Source of the DNA: Pseudomonas kielensis
GTDB taxonomy: Bacteria > Pseudomonadota > Gammaproteobacteria > Pseudomonadales > Pseudomonadaceae
Direction of reading: 5' to 3'
DNA length: 43,729 nt
Assembly (NCBI RefSeq): GCF_014236655.1
Contig: NZ_JACMYG010000038.1
Coordinates: forward strand, 1-43,729
Below the pieces are notes generated by a model. It was not told where the DNA came from. It was given only the letters and a program-made list of their open reading frames with translations, and searched no databases. This document shows positions 15,199 to 21,841 of the stretch, piece after piece. Within the stretch, counting starts at the first letter, position 1; every line of letters starts with the position of its first letter. Position numbers and translations under genes: made by a program.

Positions 15199-16344
15199 GT
15201 GCAGATTCAGGGTCATTACGAGCTTCAATTCGAAGCAGTCCGCGAAGCCTTCGCGGCACTGTTCGATAACTCCCAGGAACGCGGCGCGGCCTTGTGCATC
15301 CAGATCGGTGGCGAGACCGTCCTCGACCTGTGGGCGGGCACGGCCGACAAGGATGGCGCTGAGGCATGGCACAGCGATACCATCGCCAACCTGTTTTCCT
15401 GCACCAAGACCTTTACCGCCGTGACCGCCCTGCAGCTGGTTGCCGAGGGCAAGCTGCAACTTGATGCTCCGGTGGCCCGCTACTGGCCCGAGTTCGCCGC
15501 TGCCGGCAAGGAAACGGTGACCTTGCGTCAGTTATTGTGTCATCAGGCAGGCCTGCCGGCACTGCGTGAGTTGCTGGCACCCGAAGCGCTCTACGACTGG
15601 CAGACCATGGTGGATGCCCTGGCGGTAGAAGCGCCTTGGTGGACCCCGGGCGAAGGCCATGGGTATGCGGCAATCACCTATGGCTGGCTGGTGGGTGAAC
15701 TGTTGCGCCGGGCCGATGGCCGTGGTCCGGGTGAATCGATCGTCGCGCGGGTGGCACGTCCCCTGGGGCTGGATTTCCATGTTGGCCTGGCCGATGAAGA
15801 GTTCCACCGCGTGGCGCATATCGCACGGGGCAAAGGCAACGTTGGTGATGCGGCCGCCCAGCGCCTGCTACAGGTCACTTTGCGCGAGCCGACAGCCATG
15901 AGCACTCGGGCGTTCACCAACCCGCCCTCGATCATGACCAGCACCAACAAGCCAGAGTGGCGACGGATGCAGCAGCCGGCGGCCAATGGCCACGGCAATG
16001 CCCGTAGCCTCGCCGGCTTCTACAGCGGCCTGCTGGATGGCAGCCTGCTGGAAAGTGACATGCTCCAGGAGCTGACGCGCGAGCACAGCCTGGGCGAGGA
16101 CAAGACTCTACTGACCCGGACGCGTTTTGGCCTGGGTTGTATGCTGGATCAGCCGGACGTACCCAACGCCACCTTCGGCCTCGGCCCTCGGGCTTTTGGT
16201 CATCCTGGGGCGGGGGGATCCGTCGGGTTTGCTGATCCCGAACACGATGTGGCCTTCGGTTTTGTCACCAATACCCTGGGTCCCTACGTGTTGATGGACC
16301 CGCGTGCGCAGAAGCTGGTGCGGGTTCTCGGCGATTGCCTGTAA
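15199..16344 (+). CDS. Class C beta-lactamase-fold serine hydrolase (EstB-like esterase)
   Basis: A 381-residue serine hydrolase of the beta-lactamase/class VIII esterase family. The catalytic S-x-x-K is SCTK (Ser67, Lys70). The tyrosine of the second motif is probably Tyr156 (GHGYAAITYGW), with Tyr161 nearby as an alternative. The third-box equivalent is GHPGAGGSVGFAD near the C-terminus. There is no signal peptide, so it is cytoplasmic, unlike true beta-lactamases; an esterase of small acyl esters is likely. The start is GTG at 15199, preceded by GGGGAG; there is no earlier in-frame start with a comparable ribosome site. It follows the glycoside hydrolase by 114 bases and precedes the third OmpA-type gene by 139. 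Confidence 0.88.
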   Translation: MQIQGHYELQFEAVREAFAALFDNSQERGAALCIQIGGETVLDLWAGTADKDGAEAWHSDTIANLFSCTKTFTAVTALQLVAEGKLQLDAPVARYWPEFAAAGKETVTLRQLLCHQAGLPALRELLAPEALYDWQTMVDALAVEAPWWTPGEGHGYAAITYGWLVGELLRRADGRGPGESIVARVARPLGLDFHVGLADEEFHRVAHIARGKGNVGDAAAQRLLQVTLREPTAMSTRAFTNPPSIMTSTNKPEWRRMQQPAANGHGNARSLAGFYSGLLDGSLLESDMLQELTREHSLGEDKTLLTRTRFGLGCMLDQPDVPNATFGLGPRAFGHPGAGGSVGFADPEHDVAFGFVTNTLGPYVLMDPRAQKLVRVLGDCL

Positions 16345-16483
16345 AAGGGTGGTTGCCAGGCATTTTTCTGATAAAAGATGCCACAAAGTCATGGAATGGA
16401 ACCCTGTGGCTTTTCATGTTGCACAGCGTCTGTTTATACGGGTCGCAGACCCACAGCTTTTTATCTCATTTTGTGGATATCCC

Positions 16484-17626
16484 ATGTCACCGAACAAATT
16501 CTTAGCCTTGGCCCTGTGTCTCAGCATCACCGGTTGTGCACAAACCCCACAAAGTGACGCAGACGGTGGCCCTTGGTGGTCATTCGGTTCCGGTTCCGAC
16601 AAGGTTGCGGACAAAGGCACCGCCAAGCCGGACGTCAAGGCCGACGCCAAGGCGCCGGCAGCTCCTGCCGACAAGACCGCCGCCGCCCCGGCAACCCCGG
16701 CGCCTGTGGCCAAGGCACAGGACAGCGGCAGCAGCTGGTGGCCGTTCTCCTCCAAGGAGAGCGCCCCCAAAGCCGCCGTAGCCGATAGCAAAGCCGCCGC
16801 ACCTGTGGCGCCGATCGCGACGACCAGCGCTGCCGCCGCAGCGGCCAAGGCCGACTCCGAGAGCAAATGGTGGTGGCCGTTCAGCAACCAGCCCAAGGCA
16901 GTGACCAAGGCGGACATCAAGGATGTCCCGATGCCTGATCCGAAAATCACCCAGGCCTGGCTGGACGACTACGAGCCGCGCCTGCGCAGTGCCATTCAGG
17001 ACAAGCGCCTGCAGGTCGAGCGTCGCGAGAACATCCTGGTGGTCATCGTGCCGGTGGATGAGGCATTTAACCCGAAACGCCCGGCCATGCTGTTGCCTTC
17101 GACCCTCGGCCCGTTCACTCGGATTGCCAAGCTGGTGGAATCCGACACCAAGACTTCGGTACTGGTGCTTGGCCACGGCGACTCCTCTGGCGCTGCCCCG
17201 GCAACCCAGACCCTGAGCAAGGAGCGTGCGACTTCGGTAGCCTCGATCTTCAGCCTCGGTGGCATGAAGCGTGATCGCCTGATGTTGCGTGGCATGGGTG
17301 ACCTGATGCCGCGTGCAGCGAACGACAGTGTCCAGGGGCGTGCCTTGAACCGTCGTGTCGAGATCGTGCTGACCCAACGCACCACCATGCTGGCCCTGCT
17401 GAGCAAGTACAGCTCGCCGACCCCACCGGCGGCCGAGATGGTTGCGATCCAGGATGCCAAGCCTGCCAGCGTTGCCCTGGCCGATAAGAAAGCCACGCCA
17501 GCGAAAAAAGCCGCACCGGCGAAAAAGGCCACCACGGCCAAAAAAGCCGCACCAGCGAAAAAACAGCCAGCCAAGACCCCGACCCCGGCGAAAAAACCGG
17601 TACCGGTCAAAGCTGCTGCAAACTGA
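16484..17626 (+). CDS. OmpA-domain lipoprotein with WWxF repeats and Lys/Ala-rich tail
   Basis: A 380-residue lipoprotein with lipobox SITGC (Cys18). Residues 25-145 are an Ala/Lys/Pro linker carrying three aromatic motifs: WWSF (31-34), WWPF (85-88) and WWWPF (129-133). An OmpA_C-like domain spans about 175-298; its usual HTDS is HGDSSG (231-236) while NRRVEI (289-294) is kept. Residues 335-380 are a Lys/Ala/Pro tail of repeated PAKKA units, similar in composition to histone H1-like AlgP. It should sit at the outer membrane and contact peptidoglycan; the basic tail may bind anionic cell-wall or polysaccharide material. The ATG at 16484 was chosen because it begins the signal peptide. pdxH follows after 24 bases, so co-transcription is likely. 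Confidence 0.88.
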   Translation: MSPNKFLALALCLSITGCAQTPQSDADGGPWWSFGSGSDKVADKGTAKPDVKADAKAPAAPADKTAAAPATPAPVAKAQDSGSSWWPFSSKESAPKAAVADSKAAAPVAPIATTSAAAAAAKADSESKWWWPFSNQPKAVTKADIKDVPMPDPKITQAWLDDYEPRLRSAIQDKRLQVERRENILVVIVPVDEAFNPKRPAMLLPSTLGPFTRIAKLVESDTKTSVLVLGHGDSSGAAPATQTLSKERATSVASIFSLGGMKRDRLMLRGMGDLMPRAANDSVQGRALNRRVEIVLTQRTTMLALLSKYSSPTPPAAEMVAIQDAKPASVALADKKATPAKKAAPAKKATTAKKAAPAKKQPAKTPTPAKKPVPVKAAAN

Positions 17627-17650
17627 TCGACCCCGCACAAGGAAAACGCC

Positions 17651-18298
17651 GTGACCCAGGCTCTGGCTGATATGCGCCGCGACTACACCCGCGATGGTTT
17701 GACCGAGGCCCAGGCCCCGGCCGAACCTTTCGCCCTGTTTCACCAGTGGTTTGCCGAGGCGGTGAAAACCGAACAACCTCCGGTCGAAGCCAATGCCATG
17801 ACCTTGGCCACTGTTGATGAGCAGGGTCGCCCGCATTGCCGGATCCTGTTGCTCAAGGGCCTGGATGAGCAAGGTTTTACCTTCTTCACCAACTATGAGA
17901 GTGCCAAGGGCCAGCAGTTGGCGGCCAACCCCTGTGCCGCCATGACCTTCTTCTGGCCGACCCTGGAGCGCCAGGTGCGCATCGAGGGGCGGGTGGTCAA
18001 GGTCACGCCGCAAGAATCCGATGCTTATTACCAGGTGCGGCCATTGGGCAGTCGCCTGGGGGCGTGGGCTTCCCCACAGAGTCAGGTGATTGCCGATCGT
18101 GCCGAGCTTGAAGGGCTGCTCAAGGCTACCGAGCAGCGCTTCAGCGATAGCCAGCCCGATTGTCCGGAGCATTGGGGCGGCTATCGCCTGCTGCCCGAGC
18201 GCATCGAGTTCTGGCAGGGACGTGCCAGTCGTCTTCACGACCGCTTGAACTACCGTCTGCAAGACGGTAGTTGGAGCCGTGAACGTCTGGCGCCCTGA
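17651..18298 (+). CDS. pdxH: Pyridoxamine 5'-phosphate oxidase
   Basis: A 215-residue FMN enzyme that oxidises pyridoxamine or pyridoxine 5'-phosphate to pyridoxal 5'-phosphate, the last step of vitamin B6 synthesis and salvage. The C-terminal family signature IEFWQGRASRLHDR is complete, and the FMN-binding RILLLKGLDEQGFTFFTNY block (about 64-82) is present. Length matches E. coli PdxH (218). The start is GTG at 17651 with AAGGA about 8 bases upstream. It lies 24 bases after the OmpA-domain gene and only 5 bases from the end of a convergent small gene. A perfect 10-bp hairpin lies within its last 17 codons (18248-18272). Confidence 0.96.
   Translation: MTQALADMRRDYTRDGLTEAQAPAEPFALFHQWFAEAVKTEQPPVEANAMTLATVDEQGRPHCRILLLKGLDEQGFTFFTNYESAKGQQLAANPCAAMTFFWPTLERQVRIEGRVVKVTPQESDAYYQVRPLGSRLGAWASPQSQVIADRAELEGLLKATEQRFSDSQPDCPEHWGGYRLLPERIEFWQGRASRLHDRLNYRLQDGSWSRERLAP
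18248..18272. repeat. Perfect hairpin inside the 3' end of pdxH
   Basis: AACTACCGTC (18248-18257) and GACGGTAGTT (18263-18272) pair across the 5-base loop TGCAA. It is in coding sequence, 24 bases before the pdxH stop, where the convergent gene leaves only a 5-base gap. It may therefore do the work of a 3'-end hairpin for one or both transcripts. Confidence 0.55.
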
Positions 18299-18303
18299 GC
18301 AGT

Positions 18304-18540
18304 CTACCGGGCAGGATAGGTGGCTGCGGCCGCCTCCAGCCACTGCGCCAGGTCCCGGCGTTTGATGCGTTGCTGCCGGGCACGTTCCAGTTGCTGCAGC
18401 ATGAACTGCTTTTTCTGTTCGTCATTACCCGCCAGTGACAGCGCCAGGTCACGGTCCATCCAGCGCTTGATTCGCACGTACAGCCACCAGTGGAAGTACA
18501 GGCCGGCGACGGTGGTGACGACAATGATGAAGTAATCCAT
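18304..18540 (-). CDS. Small membrane-anchored protein of unknown function
   Basis: A 78-residue protein: one N-terminal membrane helix (MDYFIIVVTTVAGLYFHWWL, residues 1-20) followed by a highly charged Arg/Lys/Gln helix (residues 24-63) likely to lie in the cytoplasm. The tail is Ala-rich. I do not recognise a named family; conserved Pseudomonas hypothetical proteins of this form occur next to pdxH. The ATG at 18540 follows GGATTTCC on the reverse strand (AAGGATTTCC), a fair ribosome site; the longer in-frame reading has no membrane logic and crosses the promoter region of the opposite gene. It converges on pdxH with a 5-base gap. Confidence 0.75.
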   Translation of the reverse strand: MDYFIIVVTTVAGLYFHWWLYVRIKRWMDRDLALSLAGNDEQKKQFMLQQLERARQQRIKRRDLAQWLEAAAATYPAR

Positions 18541-18651
18541 GGAAATCCTTGGGCGATGGCGCAATTTTTCGAAATGGCCGCTACTGTGTGTTGAGCTCGC
18601 AGACGCCGCTGTACTGCGCCTGAATGAAACCAATTTTATCCGGGCGGCGCC

Positions 18652-18680
18652 GTGACAGGCGTCAAGCTGCGGAGTTTAAT
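18652..18680 (+). promoter_or_regulatory. Sigma-70 promoter of the glycine-zipper lipoprotein gene
   Basis: GTGACA (18652-18657), 17-base spacer, TTTAAT (18675-18680): five of six matches to each consensus hexamer. Transcription would start near 18687, about 20 bases before the ATG at 18708. Confidence 0.65.
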
Positions 18681-18707
18681 GAATACCTGTCCTTTGGAGT
18701 TGATGTT

Positions 18708-19172
18708 ATGCGTAAGTCTGTTCTGCTGGTTGCTACCTTTTCCACGATGGCGATGTTACTCACAGGCTGCCAGTCCAGCCTGACCGGTGACTCCTACTCC
18801 CGTGACGAAGCGCGTCGTGTGCAGACCGTGCGCATGGGCACCATCGAGTCCCTGCGTCCGGTGAAAATCGAAGGCACCAAGACCCCGATCGGCGGCCTGG
18901 CTGGCGCGGCGGTGGGTGGTGTCGGTGGTAGCGCCATTGGTGGCGGCAAAGGCAGTATCGTGGCTGCAGTCATCGGTGCGGTGGCAGGTGGCTTGATCGG
19001 TTCGGCCACTGAAGAAGGCCTGACCCGTACCCAGGGCGTGGAAATCACCGTGCGTGAAGACGACGGCAGCATGCGTGCCTATGTGCAGCAGGTTCAGGAA
19101 AACGAAGTGTTCCGTGTGGGTGAGCGCGTACGCATCTCCACCGTGGACGGCACCAGCCGCGTATCGCACTAA
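18708..19172 (+). CDS. Glycine-zipper 2TM (SlyB-like) outer-membrane lipoprotein
   Basis: A 154-residue lipoprotein with lipobox LTGC (Cys21) and a classic glycine zipper (residues 61-98, IGGLAGAAVGGVGGSAIGGG then AVIGAVAGGLIGSA), followed by a beta-domain (about 108-150) with EITVREDDG and the conserved FRVGERVRI. It matches the SlyB/PcpY family; SlyB is a PhoPQ-induced lipoprotein that stabilises the outer membrane under stress. The ATG at 18708 has TGGAG 9 bases upstream; a longer in-frame start would read through the promoter. It has its own sigma-70 promoter and a very strong terminator. It may be monocistronic. Confidence 0.92.
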   Translation: MRKSVLLVATFSTMAMLLTGCQSSLTGDSYSRDEARRVQTVRMGTIESLRPVKIEGTKTPIGGLAGAAVGGVGGSAIGGGKGSIVAAVIGAVAGGLIGSATEEGLTRTQGVEITVREDDGSMRAYVQQVQENEVFRVGERVRISTVDGTSRVSH

Positions 19173-19187
19173 GTTCCAACAGTTAAA

Positions 19188-19227
19188 ACAAAACCCCGAT
19201 CAGGCAACTGATCGGGGTTTTGTTTTT
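19188..19227. terminator. Strong bidirectional terminator with GCAA tetraloop
   Basis: A 16-bp stem (19188-19203 with 19208-19223) closed by the GNRA tetraloop GCAA, flanked by A-runs on the left and T-runs on the right. It serves the glycine-zipper gene on the forward strand and nhaA on the reverse strand. Confidence 0.92.
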
Positions 19228-19246
19228 CTCGCATTTAATCGGCTGA

Positions 19247-20434
19247 TCAGGCCGCGTGTACCGGGTTCTTGCGGCTCGCTACCACCATCACGGCATAACC
19301 GATCAGGGCGGAGAACAGCGAGCCTGTGAGGATGCCCATGCGGTCCATGCCGGCGTATTCGCTGCTGCCCGCCTCAAATGCCAGGGAACCGACGAACAGG
19401 CTCATGGTGAAGCCGATCCCGCAGAGAATCGCCACGCCCAGCACCTGGCCCCAATTGGCACCCTGGGGCAGGGCAGCGATGCCGATTTTCACGGCCAGCC
19501 AGGTCAGGCCGAACACGCCCAGGGTTTTTCCGAGCAGCAGGCCGACGGCAATGCCCATAGGCACGTCGTGGGTGAAACTCTCGAGGGTCACGCCGCTCAG
19601 CGACAGGCCGGCGTTGGCGAACGCGAACAGCGGCAGGATGCCGTAGGCGACCCAGGGATGCAGCGCATGTTCCAGGCTCAGTGACGGCGAGGGCTCGGCA
19701 TTTTTGGTGCGCAGCGGGATGCAGAACGCCAGTGTCACCCCGGCCAGCGTGGCGTGGACACCGCTCTTGAGCACGCAGACCCAGAGGATCAGGCCGATGA
19801 TCATGTACGGGCCCAGCTTGACCACCCCCAGGCGATTCATCGCCACCAGCGCCGCAATACAAGCGCCCGCCAGCATCAACGACAGGGTCGAGAGCGCGCC
19901 GGAGTAGAAGATCGCAATGATGATGATCGCGCCCAGGTCATCGATGATGGCCAGGGTCATCAGGAACAGCTTCAGCGACACCGGTACACGCTTGCCCAGC
20001 AAGGCCAGTACGCCCAGGGCGAAGGCAATGTCGGTGGCGGTCGGAATCGCCCAGCCATTGAGTGCGGGTGGGTTGTCGCGGTTGAGGAACCAGTAGATCA
20101 GCGCTGGCACCAGCATGCCACCGACGGCGGCGGCACCCGGCAGGACGATCTGCGAAGGCTTGGACAGGTGACCATCCAGGACTTCACGCTTGACCTCAAG
20201 GCCGATCAGCAGGAAAAACAGGGCCATCAGGCCGTCGTTGATCCACAGCAACAAGGGCTTGGCGATTTTCAAGGCACCGATCTGGGCCACCACGGGGGTG
20301 TCCAGCAAGCCGGTGTAGAGCCAAGACAGCGGTGAGTTGTTGATGATCAGGGCCAGTACTGCAGCGGCAATCAATAACAGACCGCTGGCAGCTTCCAACT
20401 GAAAGAAACGAGTGAAAGTGCTACGCAGAGGCAA
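19247..20434 (-). CDS. nhaA: Na+/H+ antiporter NhaA
   Basis: A 395-residue inner-membrane antiporter with about 12 helices that exports Na+ in exchange for H+ and helps control internal pH. The ion-binding aspartates are present: Asp165/Asp166 (LAIIDDLGAI), equivalent to E. coli Asp163/Asp164, and Asp135 (PTATDIAFALG), equivalent to Asp133. Length matches E. coli NhaA (388). The start is a TTG at 20434, preceded on the reverse strand by GGAGAGCGACC with good spacing; no ATG before residue 70 would retain the first helix. The upstream 250 bases are A+T-rich and hold direct repeats. It converges on the glycine-zipper gene through the shared terminator. Confidence 0.95.
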   Translation of the reverse strand: MPLRSTFTRFFQLEAASGLLLIAAAVLALIINNSPLSWLYTGLLDTPVVAQIGALKIAKPLLLWINDGLMALFFLLIGLEVKREVLDGHLSKPSQIVLPGAAAVGGMLVPALIYWFLNRDNPPALNGWAIPTATDIAFALGVLALLGKRVPVSLKLFLMTLAIIDDLGAIIIIAIFYSGALSTLSLMLAGACIAALVAMNRLGVVKLGPYMIIGLILWVCVLKSGVHATLAGVTLAFCIPLRTKNAEPSPSLSLEHALHPWVAYGILPLFAFANAGLSLSGVTLESFTHDVPMGIAVGLLLGKTLGVFGLTWLAVKIGIAALPQGANWGQVLGVAILCGIGFTMSLFVGSLAFEAGSSEYAGMDRMGILTGSLFSALIGYAVMVVASRKNPVHAA

Positions 20435-20503
20435 GGTCGCTCTCCATCTATAGATTCAAAAGGTGGCACACCCTAACCTGTGCGGTTAGTTGTTAAAACA
20501 AAA

Positions 20504-20525
20504 GTTATATTCTTTTTTGTTATAT
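20504..20525. repeat. A+T-rich direct repeats upstream of nhaA
   Basis: GTTATAT occurs at 20504-20510 and 20519-20525, 15 bases apart, within an A+T-rich tract (about 20490-20532) that stands out from the GC-rich surroundings. It lies about 70-90 bases upstream of the nhaA start on the reverse strand and 160 bases before the PLP-enzyme gene. A promoter region or regulator site is likely; I cannot assign -10/-35 boxes with confidence. Confidence 0.4.
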
Positions 20526-20685
20526 ACCGTTACAACCTGCGTTCCGCAGAGCCTAGCAGTTGACTGGTGTATTGAACCCTAGCTGTACCTGTGCGTTATG
20601 TAGGTTTTTTCCTAAGCTTAGGGTCTGGCCTGTTGTCACCCTCAGGTTTGCCCTCCGCCGCCACCGATTCCACGAGACCCCCACC

Positions 20686-21780
20686 ATGAGCGACAGCCGC
20701 CAATGGGCCCGCGAAGCCATCCGTATCATCGAAGCCGACTTCCAGCGCAGTGCCGATACCCACCTGATTCCGTTGCCGCTGGCAGGGTTGCCGGGCATCG
20801 AGCTGTACTTCAAGGATGAGTCCAGCCATCCCACCGGCAGCCTCAAGCATCGGTTGGCCCGCTCCCTGTTTCTCTACGCGCTGTGTAATGGCTGGCTCAA
20901 GCCGGGTGCCCCGGTGATCGAGGCGTCCAGCGGTTCGACGGCAATTTCCGAGGCCTACTTCGCCCGCTTGCTGGGACTGCCGTTCATCGCGGTGATGCCG
21001 GCCACCACTTCCCGGGAGAAGATCGCGCAAATCGAGTTCTACGGCGGCAAGAGCCACCTGGTGCAGGACCCGACGCAGATCTACGCCGAGTCCGAGCGCC
21101 TGGCCCGTGAGCACGATGGGCACTTCATCGATCAGTTCACCTACGCCGAGCGCGCCACCGACTGGCGGGCCAACAACAACATCGCCGAGTCGATCTTTCA
21201 GCAGATGCGTTTCGAGCGCTATCCGCAACCCAGCTGGCTCATTTCCAGCCCCGGCACCGGTGGCACCACCGCGACCCTGGGGCGCTACGTGCGTTACCGG
21301 CAGCACACCACTCGGGTGCTGTGCGCCGATGCGGAGCGTTCGGTGTTCTTTGACTATTACCAGAGTGGCGATGCGAGCCTGCGACTGGAGTGTGGTTCGC
21401 GTATCGAAGGCATCGGTCGGCCGCGGGTCGAGGCGTCGTTCCTGCCGAAGGTGATCGATGCGATGGTCAAGGTGCCGGACGCCTTGTCGCTGGCGGCCAT
21501 GCATTACCTGGCACAACGCCTGGGTCGCAACGTCGGCGGTTCCAGCGGGACCAACCTGATCGGCGCGTTGATGGCGGCCCAGCAGATGGTCGCGGCGGGA
21601 GAGCGGGGATCGATCGTGGCTATTCTGTGTGACGGCGGCGAGCGTTATGCAACCACCTACTACAACCAGGACTGGCTGAAGGCTCAGGGCTACGAGTTGA
21701 GTGGCTTGATCGCGGCCGTTGCGGCCAGCGTCGAACGCGGTGAGGCACTGCCTGCCTCGGTGCTGCGCGCCAATATCTGA
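20686..21780 (+). CDS. PLP-dependent cysteine synthase-family enzyme
   Basis: A 364-residue fold-type II PLP enzyme. The cofactor lysine is Lys54 in HPTGSLKHR, the substrate-carboxylate loop is SSGSTA (81-86), and a phosphate-binding glycine-rich loop SSPGTGGTTAT follows (about residues 186-196). It is longer than CysK/CysM (about 310-320) and has a distinct C-terminus (SSGTNLIGAL, then a CDGGERYATTYYNQDWL block), so it is a separate subfamily: a cysteine desulfhydrase, cystathionine synthase-like or related lyase. The ATG at 20686 was chosen because homology begins there; it lacks a clear Shine-Dalgarno sequence. It is divergent from nhaA and convergent with the FAD oxidoreductase. The exact reaction is unknown. 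Confidence 0.87.
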   Translation: MSDSRQWAREAIRIIEADFQRSADTHLIPLPLAGLPGIELYFKDESSHPTGSLKHRLARSLFLYALCNGWLKPGAPVIEASSGSTAISEAYFARLLGLPFIAVMPATTSREKIAQIEFYGGKSHLVQDPTQIYAESERLAREHDGHFIDQFTYAERATDWRANNNIAESIFQQMRFERYPQPSWLISSPGTGGTTATLGRYVRYRQHTTRVLCADAERSVFFDYYQSGDASLRLECGSRIEGIGRPRVEASFLPKVIDAMVKVPDALSLAAMHYLAQRLGRNVGGSSGTNLIGALMAAQQMVAAGERGSIVAILCDGGERYATTYYNQDWLKAQGYELSGLIAAVAASVERGEALPASVLRANI

Positions 21781-21792
21781 GATAACAACCAA

Positions 21793-21835
21793 GGCGGGAG
21801 CGAGCATACGGAACGTCGTCCGGCTCGCTCCCGCC
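21793..21835. repeat. Long REP-like palindrome between convergent genes
   Basis: GGCGGGAGCGAGC (21793-21805) and GCTCGCTCCCGCC (21823-21835) form a perfect 13-bp stem. The 17-base spacer itself can pair (CGGA with TCCG). It fills the 61-base gap between the convergent PLP-enzyme and FAD-oxidoreductase genes and matches the GGGAGCGAGC...GCTCGCTCCC pattern of Pseudomonas REPs. It probably acts as a bidirectional 3' end. Confidence 0.75.
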
Positions 21836-21841
21836 GAGTGT

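Noticed and set aside
17466..17623. Tandem DNA repeats encoding PAKKA units as a mobile or CRISPR-like array
   Set aside because: The repeats are in frame, imperfect and explained by the protein tail; no spacers or conserved direct repeats.
16580..18343. 587-aa reverse ORF across the OmpA-domain gene and pdxH
   Set aside because: It spans two well-supported forward genes; its Gly/Arg/Phe repeats are just the complement of the Lys/Ala tail.
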